A DNA stretch of 64,000 bases from Iris pallida (GCA_029216955.1 JANAVB010044017.1:6098529-6162528); one strand, 5' to 3'; positions 1 through 12,558 are shown, numbered from the stretch's first letter. Notes: generated by a model not told the origin, from the sequence alone. Translations and numbers: made by a program.

Positions 1-2
1 TT

Positions 3-2440
3 GGTCTTAAGAACACAGGTGCAACTTACCAGCGGGCTATGAGTACTATCTTTCGAGATCATCTGCGAAAGACTGTCGAATGTTATGTTGACGATATTGC
101 TGTTAAAAGTCGTCTCAAGGAAGATCACATTCAAGATTTAAGATAGTCAATCTAATGCGCCAGCATCAACTCAAAATGAACCCTACCAAGTCTTTCTTGG
201 GTGTCTCTAGTTGTAAATTTTTTGGATTCGTCATTACCTCTAAGGGTATACACGTTGATCCCGAGAAGATCAAAAACATTCAAGAGATGCGTTCTCCACG
301 CAACCTAAAAGAGCTATGAGAATTCTAAGGTCGACTTGCGTACATCAGGCGGTTCATTTCGAATTTATCTGGACGTTGCAGACCATTTACTCAATTAATG
401 AAGAAAGGTGTATCTTTCGTTTGGACGGAAGAATGTCAACGAGCATTTGATGACATAAAACGATATTTAATGAGTCCACCGGTTCTTGTACCACCGATTT
501 AAAAAATACCCTTCTTAATGTATGTTCGGGCAATGGATCATTCATTGGGAGCTTTGCTGGATCAGAAGAACAAGGAAGGTCATGAACAAGCCATCTATTA
601 CCTTAGTCGAACAATGATTGGAGCTGAACATCATTATAGTCCGGTAGAGAAAGAATGTTTAGCCTTAATGTTTGCCGTTCAGAAGACAAGATATTACATC
701 ATAGGCCAAACTATTCATGTCATATCCTGAGTCAATCTTCTTCGAGTCTTAATGAAGATGCCAAGTGCACTCAATTTTAGGCTTGCTACATGGGCCATAT
801 TATTAGAACAATATGATATGGTTTTTGTTTCTCAAAAGTCTGTGAAAGGCCAAGCACTTGCTGACTTCTTAGCAGCTCATCCTGTCCCTGAGACATCTAA
901 ACTCTATGATGAGATTCCGGGTGAAATATTGGAATCAAATATGATATTTGAAGAATTTCCTACCTGGAGGTTGTTCTTTGATGGAGCTTCTAGAATTGGA
1001 CCTGGAGGTACCCTTGTGGCTGGAGTGGAAATTGTTCTTATTTCATCCGATAGATTAACTATTCAAAGGGCTTATTCTTTAGACGAATCATGCTCTAACA
1101 ATGTGACAGAATACAATGCCTTGCTTATCTGTAATAGAAAATTATTCTGTGTTGAAAACAACCACAACATTGAATTCAGCAACCTAACTGAAGTCAATGT
1201 CATTAGCACGGACTGGAGAGCACATTTTATTGATTTTGTAGTACATGATATCTTGCCAGAAGATCCTAAAGAAGCTACAAGTATCCGTCGTCGATCGCTT
1301 CGATTCTATTATCATCATACTATAAAAACACTCTATCGAAGAACTTTTGTTGGATTACTCTTGAGGTGTCTCGCTGGTGATGAAGCAAAGCAGATATTAC
1401 GTGAAGCTTGTGATGGTGTTTGTGGAGCACATCAGCCTGGTCCTAAACTGCATGATCGTATTCGACGTATGGGCTACTACTGGCCATCTATGGTATCAGA
1501 TGCTATTGACTATGCAAGAAAATGTCGTGCATGTCAAATTCATGCAGATTTTATTCACCAACCATCAGAATTTCTTCATCTGACTGCTGTCTCATGGCCA
1601 TTTGAAGCTTGGGGCATAGATATAATTGGCCATATCAATCCTCCTTCATCTAAAGGACATCAGTTCATCTTAGCTATAACCGATTATTTTTTCAAGTTGG
1701 CAGAAGCTATACATTTGGCTGAAGTTAAAACGAGTAGTGCCATCAACTTTATCAAACATCATGTGATATATAGATTTGGTGTTCCTCGCCGAATCATCCA
1801 TGATAATAGGCCACAATTTATCAGCCAGAAGTTTAATAGGTCTGTGATGACAACAGAATCAATAATGTTGCCTCTACGGCCTATAATCCTGCAGCTAACG
1901 GGTTGGCTGAAGCGTTCAACAAGACCATTATTAAACTCCTTAAAAAGTTTGTCTCTATCAACAAAAGTAATTGGAGTGATAAACTTGGAGAATATCTATG
2001 GGCATATTACACTACTGTCCGTAATTCTACAGGATGCACACCTTTTTCTTTAGTATATGGGTGTGAAGCTGTTCTACCTTTAGAAATTCAAATTCCATCA
2101 TTAAGAATTCACATTGCTAACAAACTTACTACATAAAATAATGATCGTCTTCGGCTTCAAGAATTAGAGGCGCTCGACGAGAAAAGGTTACTGGCTCAAC
2201 AGCACATTGAACTTTATCAGGCCCAAATTTCAAAAGCCTTTAATCGCAAAGTCAGAGTGCGAACTTTTCAGAAAGGCGAGTTAGTAGTTAGACGTCCTAT
2301 GACTATGACATATATGAGCAAAGGCAAGTTCGAGACAAAATAGGAAGGGCCATATGTGGTAAATAAAGTTTTCTCAAATGGAGCCTATCAATTAACAGAT
2401 ATGGATGGCATAGTTGTTATAATGCCCATCAATGGCAAAG
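3..2440 (+). pseudogene. Tat-type pol remnant (RT-RNaseH-aRNH-integrase)
   Basis: The first frame reads GLKNTGATYQRAM and then the RT active-site motif YVDD at 84-95, with an in-frame stop at 144-146. RT thumb and tether sequence follows (FFGFVITSKGI, FVWTEECQRAFDDIK). RNase H is at 518-730 (SLGALLDQ, YYLSRTM, YSPVEKECLALMFA). A second RNase H-like domain begins near 960 (WRLFFDGAS, NNVTEYNALL). The integrase zinc finger is at about 1400-1545 (GVCGAHQPGPKLHDRI, CRACQ); its first zinc ligand, normally His, reads Cys (EACDG). The integrase core is at about 1600-2000 (WGIDIIG, FGVPRRIIHDN). A frameshift near 1830-1900 moves the AEAFNKTI segment into another frame. Several stops and frame changes make it non-functional. 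Confidence 0.85.
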
Positions 2441-2643
2441 AAATATTATGTATAAAGACAAAATGTACTTTATTTTCAGAGACATGATGTAAATAAAAGT
2501 TTTTTTTATTCAAAAGCAGAATGGAATTACATAATATTTAGGACGGAAAGGAGGCCCTGACCCTTCCTAATTAAATACATAATTTGCCAATCGTTCAAAC
2601 ATCTCATTGTCGGAACTCACGAAAAACTCGCAAGCAGCCATCC

Positions 2644-2850
2644 TTAATGCTTCTTCTTCGACAGTTTTTCCAGGTTCCACCATTCAGTAATCACATCCCG
2701 TCTCGGTGCAGGAACAGTTGAGCCTTCACCCCTTTCTTTCTGATGAGGCACTGGAGGCTCAGCAGGAGGCGTCTTGGTCTCTTCTTCAGTCTTCGAACGA
2801 GCAAATCTTTGGAAAATATTTTTTTGTATAGAAGGGAAAGAGATTGGCAA
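2644..2850 (-). other. antisense ORF in the Tat 3' region (first of two)
   Basis: A 68-codon open frame runs antisense to pol just downstream of integrase. The product is charged (KTEEETKTPPAEP, KERGEGS) and matches no family I recognise. Plant Tat-type elements are known to carry extra ORFs between pol and the 3' LTR, some antisense. This stretch and the one at 4605-4910 are candidates for parts of such an ORF. Splicing between them is not shown, and chance openness of a short frame is possible. Confidence 0.3.
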
Positions 2851-3814
2851 TATCTACAAAAGTTTTGTTCTATTTATAGGCAAAACAACTAGATAATCGG
2901 TTTCAAGAACTGATGCGACTTTCAGAAAGAAGCATAACTGTTCGTTCATTTATAACTGATTCATTCATTTATAACTGACCATTCATCGTCCCTTCTTCGA
3001 AACCGACGTGATTGATTCATTCATTTTCTTCTTCGAGAGTTTGAGCGACTATTCATTCATTCAATGTCTCTTCTTCAATCGAAGTGACTGATCACTCATT
3101 CATTTATCATAATGAGAATTCATGTCTCTCACGACCCTGAATTCCAAATATTCACGTCAAACAACTACCACATTCATATTCTCTCTGGATTCTGTTATCT
3201 ATGACAGCATATCAAAATCAAATTATAAAAGAAAGAATAAGAGAGGATGATTTCCATATTTCTTCTTCAAAAAAAATATAGATACATCTTGATGGAAATC
3301 TATTACATCTCGGATTTTCATTCTAAATATAACATGAAGGTCTATTACATCTTTGGATCTTCTTATTTGTTGGTGCCAATTCCTTGCAGTCTCGACCTGA
3401 AGCAACGAGCCAGACAATGGAATCAACTCTGGTCTTCTCTCTCAGAAATACGAGAGGAGAACCACATAGTACAGCAGCCCAAAGATGAGCTGCTGTCAAT
3501 ACAATTGGTGGAGAGAAGATGACCCGCCAGGGGAACTAGGAACGAAATTACCCTTGTGATACGATTCCTTATTCTGTCTCTCCACCATCCAACTCTCATA
3601 TATATATGCTCTTCCTACCATCTGAGAAAGACCCTTCTTGAACATGAAGAGTTCTGAGTTGTCTGATTTGAGTGTCAGAACCACATGAGTCGTCTAATGT
3701 GAGTGTCAGAAAAATTCCCTATGCAGCATCTAAATCACCAATGCCAGTCCTGAGGAAGCTTGCTAACCGAGTCTCTGTACATATTAATAAAACATGAGGA
3801 GTTAGCAAAATCTA

Positions 3815-4070
3815 TCAAACAGTGTGCGCCTATCAACAGACGTATATCAACAATGCGTGCTTATCAACAGACGCAAACCAGCAGTGTGCGCCTATCAACA
3901 GGCGCATATCAGCAATGTGCGTCTACCAACAGGCGCACATCAGCACTGCGTACTGATCAAACAGGCGCATATCAAAAATGTGCGTCGATCAACAGACGCA
4001 TATCTCTTCAGTACGAATCGATCAAACTAGCACATGTCAGCAATACGCGCCTCTGATCAAAGCTAAATAC
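3815..4070. repeat. degenerate tandem repeat (~32 bp unit) in the Tat 3' region
   Basis: About seven head-to-tail units share the core CAACAGGCGCATATCAGCAA and a GTGCGTCTATC part, diverging by a few bases each. They lie between pol and the LTR-like end. In Tat/Ogre elements this region is known to be hypervariable and a source of satellite repeats. Confidence 0.75.
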
Positions 4071-4604
4071 TGGACCACGGTGTGCACCTATTCTCAGAAA
4101 TAGTTAGTACATGTCGACAGTGTCTACAACATGCAAGTTAGTGCTTATCTTCAAAAGTAGCACAAAAGAAAAATGCTCATATAAGAAAATCATTGGTTCT
4201 TTGTTGAGACTTACCAACTTTTGAAGGCGTAGCATACAAAAAAATAACATCAGAATGAAGTGGCGCAAGTGGGACCTTGTGAGAAGCCATTTGTTTTGAG
4301 AAAGTATGAATGACTCTTTCGTTTCTAGTTTTCCTTTTTAAAAAGAGTGAAAGATAAAGACGGGTGCGTCATTCTAGGAGCCTATTTTGGGAAAGAACTA
4401 AAAATGGGCGCCTAAAACCGTGTGACGACTGCCATGTGTCTCTTAGAAGAAATAATAAACAAAGAATTAGCCAAAGGAATGCGACCACATGCGCTATTTG
4501 AAATACAATTTATCAGAAATTATAGATTTCATTGCATTAAGATGGGTGGACCCCTACAATCAAGGACTTCAGAAAAGAGAATAAAAGTTGTTTTGCTTAA
4601 AATA

Positions 4605-4910
4605 TTATTCCTTGTTCTTGCCTTCATCGGTCTGACGAAGAGCAGCGTCCAGTTTTTGCATGTTGCTGATTCCCGAGCGACGCATTAGATTGAGGAATCC
4701 CTCCGAATCGTCGCGTTCTTCATAGGATGACCCACCACTAGAGCAATTAAAGACAGTTGGGGTCAACCCGAAACAGTCTAAAAAGTTCGTCGCCTTCAGT
4801 GCTGGGTCAGCCTCCAACAAATAAGTCGAAGGCATGACGTCGGGTTTTGCTTCAGGAGACTTGTTCTTGGTGACAGCGTTGGCCTCCATCTCCTTCTTAG
4901 ACGCCATCAC
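4605..4910 (-). other. antisense ORF in the Tat 3' region (second of two)
   Basis: A 101-codon open frame starts MMASKKEMEANAV and contains LEADPALKATNFLDCFG and EGFLNLMRRSG. The composition is protein-like (mixed charge, few low-complexity runs), which is unusual for a chance ORF in a decayed element. It lies antisense to pol, as reported for extra ORFs of Tat-lineage elements. No conserved domain is recognised. It could be an exon of the same antisense transcript as 2644-2850. Confidence 0.35.
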
Positions 4911-5871
4911 GGAAGGAAAGAATAAAGTAAAAATCAGCCCCTACATATATCACCAAAATGACTCTTCATATTCCTCATGGAAAACTGAAAATAATTAATA
5001 AAACTCGGAAAGATGAAGAGAAGATTGAGTATTTTCGAGAAAGAAATTTAATTGTGATGGCCGAGCATTGACTAGCGCAACTTGACTCAGTCAAAATTTT
5101 TCTAAATTCAAAGTATTTCAAAACTTTGAAACGTTTTAAGTTTTGAAAACTTTGAAAGGGGTCTTGTAGGGACTAAAAGTCAAGTTGCGCCCTGGACATA
5201 CTAATCAGTAATCAAGTTGCGCCCTAAAAATCAGGTTACGCCACTGATATGAACCTCAGAGAATAGACTGCACCGCTGAACAGGTTGCGCCATATATCAG
5301 ACTGTGCCCAGTCTTATTGCGCCAAAATCTACGTAGCATCTGACACTTAATGGCCACCATTACCTGACAACACTGACAACTGACACCACAATGAACGAAG
5401 AAAATCTTTTCGAATCTCGTGAATTGTGCCGCTCAAGGGGAGTTGGTTGACAGCTGTCCTGTACGCTTCGTAAGTTGTGCCTAGGCACAATCCAGACAAA
5501 ATCCTTAGTTGCGCCTTAGCGCCATCTGAATGACTTCTGCTCAAAGGCTGCCACGTGTTTAGGCACAGTCCAAATTAAGTGCAGTTTGACTCGTTGACTG
5601 AAGGTTGCACAACCTGTTGAAGTTGAGACAACTTATATTCTAAAGCAGGATGACGTGGCGCACATGCCACTAATCTCTCAAGACGTGTCTACTATCTTGT
5701 ACACGACCACGCACATCTCAATCATATGATTCCACATGTCTAAATATAGTTAGTACACGACTTAACAACTGAATGAAAGTTGGCACAACAGGAGGTTGGC
5801 GTAACCTAATGTGGTGCAATCCAGCCTCGTGCACATCAGAATAACTGCTAAAATAGTTATTTCTTGAACTC

Positions 5872-5879
5872 TATAAATA
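5872..5879 (+). promoter_or_regulatory. TATA box of the LTR-like segment
   Basis: TATAAATA is followed within about 50 bp by a likely transcribed R region and, about 210 bp on, by AATAAA at 6083-6088. That spacing is typical of U3-R-U5 in a plant LTR. Confidence 0.5.
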
Positions 5880-6129
5880 GAGTTTTTCAATCATTTTAAA
5901 ATTATCAGATACATAGGCACAGAGATCAAGAACGCTTGCAAAATTGCTGCTGCATTCTCCAGAGGCTATAGTCTTCAACTTCACATAGTCCAAGGGATAA
6001 AGTGATCGTCTTCTGATCAGATTCCTACAGTTGTACTTTTCCAAAATTTATCATGCTTTATACTATTCTTTTTTAAGTTTGGAATAAACTTTTTTTTTTT
6101 TTGCAAACAATTGGGTCCCCCCAACGTGC

Positions 6130-9100
6130 TCCCTATGTAAGTGCTTTGGCCACGTGTCTGGTGCCTATGCTTCTAGAGGGAAGGAGACTGTTGGGCCAGC
6201 GGTTGCACAGATGGAGGTAGTTGAGCCAGATAAGGAGCCCAGCTCTAACCCCGGAGTAGGAACGGCATGAAGACAGACGGAGGAGGGCACTATGATGGAG
6301 GTTGCCAGGAGGTCGGAAATAGACACCCAGACAAGTCAGGAGAGGGCGCAGGGCATGATAGTTCCGTTTAGGCACCAGAGGAATATGGTGACCAGGGGTA
6401 TGACTTTCCTTGGAAGCAGGCATGATGGTATAGAGATTCCTGTGGTGGAGAAGGTATATTGCAGGAAGAGACATGCACCTTCTCCTCGGAAAGATGATCA
6501 GGCCGAGGTCAACCCGGATTGGACAATTACACTCTCCAGGATTCAGGCTCACCTTGCTCTCACCTCAGGGAGGGGGGAGGATCTAGATTTGATGGACAAG
6601 GCACTTCCCCCGGGTGTCAGTCCAGGTGTTATCCAGGGGGACCCCACATTAATTAATTAATATCGGTCCTCGCTTGGAACATTCGTGGAGGGTGTTCCAT
6701 TGGGAGATGGAAGGAGATTGGTAGAGTGCTGAGCGTGAGAAGTGTGACATCTCTATTTTGCTTGAGACAAATATTAGAGGGGCGATAATGATAGCTTACA
6801 GGACTCCTGCTAATTGGGCTCATATTCATAACCTAGATCTTTGTGATATGGCAATGATCTGGGTTCGGTGGAACAGGGATAGTTAGGAGGGAGATCAGGT
6901 TCTGAAGAGTGAGCAACTTATTAGCACTACTAAAATATCATCAAATAGCGACGTAATGTAGCGACGGCAAAAATTACGTCGCCGGTAGCGACGTCGTTTT
7001 AAACACGTCGCAAAACGTTGCTGTCTAGCGACGTTCTGTGACAGGAGTGTACTACGTCGCCGAATAGCGACATTCAGCGACATATTTTATGTATATGTCG
7101 CCAAGTTTGCGACGTTTAGCGACGTCAAAATGTGACGTCGCTAAGTTATTTTACTTAGGGCACGCCGCTGCCTTCTTTTCCCCTCATTCTCACTCGAAAT
7201 AGCGACGTTACGTCGCTAGACGTCACTAATATGCTGACGTGGGCTGAGGGTGTACGTCGCTAAATCTGTCGGTATGCGTCACTACGTTGCCCACGTGGCT
7301 GTCATGCCATGTCATCATATATAAATTACAGAGCGTCGCAAGTGGTCGCTTTACGTCGTCATTTTGGCGACGTAATGATACGTCGCTATATGTCACAATT
7401 TTTACGACGACTAGCGACAATTAATTACGCGTCGCCAATAGCGACGTTCGGCGACTAAAGTGCCATCTGCGACTTGCCTTTAAGCGACGTCCCGTTTTTG
7501 TCGCTAAATACGTCGCTAATTGGTTTTAGCGACGTAATTTCCTTATTTAGCGACGTTTCCTAACGTCGCTAAAATGAGTTATTTTAGTAGTGTAGCATCT
7601 CATTTATAAATAAAGGAGGATTCTGCTTTATCCTGGGTACGGTCTATGGGCATAATGATAGGCAAATTCGTGAGACCCTGTGGGAGGATATTGTGCGTGT
7701 AGGGCGTATGGCAGAGCATCTGCAGCTTCCTTTGCTTCTTATGGAGGACTTCAATGCCATGTTGCACCGGCATGAGAAGGTGGGGGGCCGTCCGATGCCT
7801 GAACAGATCTTATACGACTTCCAGAGGTGTCTCCTCCTGTCGGGGCTGAGGGGGCTGGAGAGGGCTGGGCACATATGGGCTTGACACAATAAGGCGGTCC
7901 ACTACAGGATTGCCTATCAGCTTGATAGGTCTCTAGGGAACAGTGAATGGTTTCGCTGCTTCCCTAATTCTGTGGCGGAGGGGCTTGCGGCAGAGACCAG
8001 TGACCACTCCCCTATCCGGATAGGCTTCTCGATGAGGCCTACTTGGAAGGTTCGACCGTTTCGGTACAACAATAGCCGGTACCTATCTGCTGGTTATGAG
8101 GAGGTGGTTATGGGGGGGTTACAGCACTCTTAGGAGGGCACGGCTCTGTTTTGCATGGTTCACAAACTCAAATAGGCTACGAAAGCCATTCAGAACTGGG
8201 TGAAGACGATGCCACGATCTTTCCTGGAGGATAAGAAGGTCGAGCTACGGGAGGTTCAGGGATCTTTACAAGCAGATATGTTGAGCGAAAAGTTGGCAGC
8301 TAGGAAGAAGGATCTGATTTCGGAGGTCAACATCTTGAGTCTCCAGCAGGAGATCAGTGCGGTAGATGGCCAAGTGTTCCTGGATCAAGGATGGGGCTGT
8401 ACCAGGTTCTTCTACGATGTGATCCGGACCAGACAGCACCAAAACAGCATACCCAGGCTTCTCAATAGCGAGGACAGGCTTGTCGGCGACCCGGGTGGAG
8501 ATTCAGGAGGAGGCAGTAAGGTTTTATCAATACTTATTTTAGCAGACTGACTATCCCACCTTGTTCTCTGAACTTGTTATGAAGAGGCTGGTGACGCCTT
8601 ATGGGAAAAGCTTGTTGTTGGCCCCTGTGAGATTGGAGGAGGTGGAGGCTATTGTGATGAATGCGGATCCTATTAAGGCCCCGGGACCGGACGACTTCTC
8701 TAGTGGGTTCTTTAGGTGACACTGGGGTGTGCTTAAATACCCAGTTCTGGAGACGGTGCAGGAGTTTTTCTTGGAAAAAAAGTTGCTGAAGGAGTTGAAC
8801 CACACTTTCCTAACCCTGGTCCCGAAAAAAGAGGGCGCGACATCCCTCGTCGACTTTCAGTCTATTGCGTGTTGTGATTATCTGTATAAGAAAATTATCC
8901 ACCTTATGTGCCGGTGTATGGAGGGAATTATGCAGGGTCTGGTATCTCGAAATCAGGCGACTTTCATCAAGGGTCGCTCGATTGCTGAGCACAGTCTACT
9001 TGCTCATGAGATGGTCGGAGATTTTAACAAGCCAGGGGGATGAAGGCCTGTGTGAAGCTGGATCTGAGGAAAGCGTACGACACTGTCAACAGAGACTTTC

Positions 9101-10870
9101 TTTGCCACCTTATGCTAGCCACGGGGTTTGACGAGGTGTGGGTAGCGAGGGTGAGGGAATGCATCTGCTCTCCCATTTTTTTGGTTCTCATCCAAGGTAC
9201 TCCTTATGGTTTCTTCAGGAGCAACATGGGACTTCGGCAGGGGGATCCCCTCTCCCCATATCTGTTCACTCTAGTGATGGAGTACTTTACTTGCCTGATG
9301 GACCTGGCGGTACATAGTAGCAAGATTGTCCCTCTCTTCAGGCTGGTAAATCCGGTGGTGACCCACTTCATTTAGGCTGACGACCTCTTGGTGCTTCTTC
9401 AACCTTCTATGCGGGGGATGCATGCGCTTTCAAATATTATGGAGGAGTTTGGGCAGTTATCTGGGCTTCAGCTGAATAGAAGAAGAGCAGGGTTTACTTC
9501 AGCTCAACTTGCTCACTCAAGGAGGAAAGGGCTTTTGTGCTGGAAGTGGAGAAAGGTGAGCTACCGGTTAAGTATCTGGGGGTATCTTTGATGATAAATT
9601 AGGCTAGAGAGCAAAATTGCCACAGCCTGGTGGAGTTTGCCCAAAAGAGAGTGGAAGGCTGGCAGGAAGCTGGACTATCTTTTGGGGGTCGCATTAAGCT
9701 AGTGAGGTCGATCATTTCGGACATTGCTATGTTCTGGTTGTAGTCGATAAAGATTTCGGTGGCCACCATCTGGAAGGTGGAGAGCATATGCACCAATTTT
9801 ATCTGGCGAGGAGGTATGCATGCGATAGCCTGGGAGAAACTCTGCCGACCTAGAGAGGAAGGAGGAGTGGGGTTGAGACCACTTCTTGCGGTTAGGAAGG
9901 TCTCTAGGGTGAAGATGGCTTGACAGTTCATCAAAGGCGACTTTCTTTGGACAGATTGGATGGCTAGCAAATACTTGAGGCAGACTAATTTCTGGTCATG
10001 TAGGATTGATAACAATTTCTATGTTCCTTTTAAGGCTATTCTTAGATGCAGATCGGTTCTTTAGTCCACTATATGCAGGATCATGAAATATGGGACTAAC
10101 ACCGATCTTTAGCTCAACCCGTAGATGGGTAATGGTTCTCTCATGGAGACCTTGGGTGTACAGATGGACAGAGAGGCAAGTGGAGGGCTGAAGTATCAGG
10201 AATAGAATCTGGAGGCCTGAGGACTATCGGTACACTGCTCAGTTTGGAAAGAAGATTCGCCATATCACCATTGATGCTAGCCAGCATGCAGATTCCTGGA
10301 GTTGGGCTACTCCTGGGACGGATGATGGGGCAGCTCCTTTCCACTTAATAGTTGTTACAATCTGGTCAGGACCCCTCATGACAGGATTACGGAGTTCGAT
10401 TTTATCTGGAAACAGGTGATTGTCCGAAAAATACAGCTATGTGCATACAAGCTGCTGCTTGGCAGGTTGATGAGGGACAGACTTATCAGATTTGGGGTGC
10501 AGATCCCAGACCCGAAGTGCGTACTATGTTCAGCAGAGGTGAATCTATTGGCCACCTATTCTTTGAGTGTCCGATGACTTGACATATCTGGTCAAAGTAA
10601 TGCACGAGGTTGCTGGGAGGTGTTGGCAGGGCTAGAGATATACGGAGGATCCTAACTTGGATTAGGGATCACCGAGGTATAGAGCTTGGTTGGGCTTGAA
10701 TGGCCAGAGTTCGACTTGCAGCATCAGTTTGGCACGTTTGGAGGGAGCATAACAGACGTATATTTGAGGGACTGATTACCCCTCCCGTTGGAATTCTAAA
10801 TAATTTAGAATTCGATGTATCTGTAATGGCCCCTTAACCGGGTGGGGGAGAGATGGAGATTGTGTAATAT
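6130..10870 (+). mobile_element. L1-type LINE, old decayed copy, split by a CACTA insertion
   Basis: The order is right for L1. The end of ORF1 (open at 6292-6660) comes first. The endonuclease start VLAWNIRGG is near 6670, and its C-terminal motif ETSDHSPIRIG is near 8005. Reverse transcriptase follows (KAYDTVNRDFL near 9063, GLRQGDPLSPYLF near 9230, ADDLLVLLQP near 9380 after a stop in place of Y), then the zf-RVT C-terminus and RIFEGLITPPVGIL near 10765. Many stops and frameshifts are present. The family matches the intact minus-strand copy at 61-64 kb almost word for word, so that copy can be used to read this one. The endonuclease is interrupted at 6925-7592. The 5' end is truncated in ORF1; the 3' end runs into a (TA)n tract. 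Confidence 0.85.
6925..7592. mobile_element. 668-bp non-autonomous CACTA (dSpm-like) element
   Basis: The ends are CACTACTAAAAT and ATTTTAGTAGTG, flanked by a perfect 3-bp duplication TAG (6922-6924 and 7593-7595). The whole body is subterminal repeats of AGCGACGT and its complement plus a short core (AGGGCACGCCGCTGCC) that also occurs at 19410 in CACTA-A. No coding sequence is left. It is an internal-deletion derivative of the CACTA-A/C family, inserted into the LINE endonuclease. Confidence 0.92.
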
Positions 10871-10896
10871 AATACTTACTGAGCTTTGCGTTTATA

Positions 10897-10996
<100 letters not shown>

Positions 10997-11109
10997 TTGA
11001 GATAGGACACTACCGTGAAGTCTCGGTGAAGTATCTCGTCTTCCCCTATCAGTGAATTAGTGAATTACGTTTAGAGATACGGAGTGTCAAGGACTGATAC
11101 AATACGTAC

Positions 11110-12340
11110 ATTATAGATTAGAAAGTTGGCAGACTCAACTTCTATCGTTTGGCGGCAGGTTAGAGTTGGTTCGATCGGTAATCTTTGCTATCACTAGTTA
11201 CTGGCTCCAAGCCATATTTATCCCTGCGAAGACACTTCAGAAAGTTGAGAATCTGTGTGCCAACTTTGTATGGTGCAGAGGCTTGCATGCTATAGCCTGG
11301 GGGAATTATGCCAGGCTAAGGAGGAGGGAGGAATCGGGCTGCGGTCGTTAAAGACTTTATGCGAAGTTGCCTGACTTAAATTGGCTTGGCGGCTCCTGGA
11401 GAACAAATCAGTATAGGCGAAATGGACTAACAATATACGCTCGTGCCAACCTTTTGGACCCGGAAGTGAACAACTTCTTTGTAACCTTCAAAACATTCTC
11501 CGCATTCGTCACAAATTGAAGGCCAAGATAAGCAGAGTTATTCATGATGGCCAAACTATGAGTCTATGATGGATCAATGGTTAAATCATCGTAACATAGA
11601 TAGATGGGGCTGGCCGACTTACGAGTTGTGCGGACGAAATGAGCCGCTATCAGTCCTTATACAAGATGGCCGATGGCAGGTTGATGCCCGCCTAGTTGGT
11701 AGTGCTGGCATGCCAACGATATTACTAATATCCCACGGCACCCCGACGAGAGTGAGGACAGTTGGTCCTGGGATGGCACAACCAATAGAGCGTTCTCGAC
11801 CATGGTGGCCTACGAGCAAAGCCACTCACACCAGCTGCAGGTCAGATGGATGGATGTCATCTAGACGAAGGCCGCGACAATGAAGATAGCTCTGCGCATA
11901 CAAGGCTATGCGGGATAGATTTTAACCAAAGACAGAATGAGCAGGTTTGGGATAGCTATCGACAATACGACGTGCGTACTAGGTGAAGGGGGGTTGAATC
12001 GAGAGATCACATATTCTTTTAGTGTCACACCACTGGATACATAAGCAGCAGTGCAAGAATAATATGGACATTACAAGAACTGGACGTGTAGGGCTTCATG
12101 ACTCTGTAAAGGAGATTAGACACTAAAAAGCTAAGGCCCTGACACCTACAACAAAGCTCGGCTAAAGCTACTATCTGTAGTGTGGCATATCTGGAGAGAG
12201 AAACAGACGTATCTTCGATGGCAGGATAACGTCTATCCACGGGATTATAAACAACATAGAAGCTGATGTTAGACTAATGGGAGGCTACATATTTATTTAT
12301 ATGTACTGGAGAGCTGATGTAGTATGAGTGTGTAACTGGT
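11110..12340 (+). mobile_element. second L1-type LINE fragment (ORF2 C-terminus)
   Basis: Reads ELVRSVIFAITSYWLQAIF, KVENLCANFVW and HAIAWGNYAR near 11165-11320, matching the post-RT region of the LINE at 61-64 kb (IAMFWLQSI, KVESMCADFLW, HAISWTQL). Near 12190 it reads VWHIWRE and then IINNIEADVRLMGG, the C-terminal end. Many frameshifts are present. It differs enough from the copy just upstream to be a separate, more distant insertion. A T-rich stretch and GTAATACAAG near 12340 may mark the 3' end. Confidence 0.7.
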
Positions 12341-12385
12341 TTTTTTTTCAGTAATACAAGTACCCTTTCTTCAAAATATAATATT

Positions 12386-12390
<5 letters not shown>

Positions 12391-12416
<26 letters not shown>

Positions 12417-12430
12417 GAGGAGAGAGAGTA
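12391..12430. repeat. (TA)n(GA)n microsatellite
   Basis: A TA run passes directly into a GA run. The same TA-to-GA transition recurs at 44763-44821. Confidence 0.9.
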
Positions 12431-12491
12431 ATGCGGCCCAAATGGTCAGGAGATCGGTTCCCTGTGGGAGTGTTCGACACAATTACCATTT

Positions 12492-12494
<3 letters not shown>
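12430..12494 (+). mobile_element. SINE-like fragment
   Basis: ATGCGGCCCAAATGGTCAGG and the downstream TGTTCGACACAATTACCATT match the SINE-like unit at 44112-44202 (GCGGCCCAAGTGGTCGG, TTCGCCACAATTATCCATT). Both sit directly beside (TA)n tracts. Box A is missing here, so only the second half is preserved. Confidence 0.4.
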
Positions 12495-12536
<42 letters not shown>

Positions 12537-12558
12537 ATATGTATATATATATATATAA
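12494..12558. repeat. (TA)n microsatellite
   Basis: An interrupted TA tract follows the SINE-like fragment. Confidence 0.9.

Larger units (their letters stand above)
1..6110 (+). mobile_element. Ty3/gypsy retrotransposon, Tat lineage, 3' half
   Basis: The window opens inside reverse transcriptase and continues through RNase H, a second RNase H-like domain and integrase. A long non-pol 3' region follows, ending in an LTR-like segment with a TATA box near 5872 and an AATAAA near 6083. A second RNase H-like domain between RNase H and integrase is a known mark of the Tat/Ogre lineage. So are a long 3' region, antisense ORFs and tandem repeats between pol and the 3' LTR, all of which are seen here. 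Stops and frameshifts show the copy is dead. The 5' LTR, gag and protease lie outside the window. The exact 3' LTR start and end could not be fixed, so the right border is approximate (a decayed LINE begins around 6130). Confidence 0.8.
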
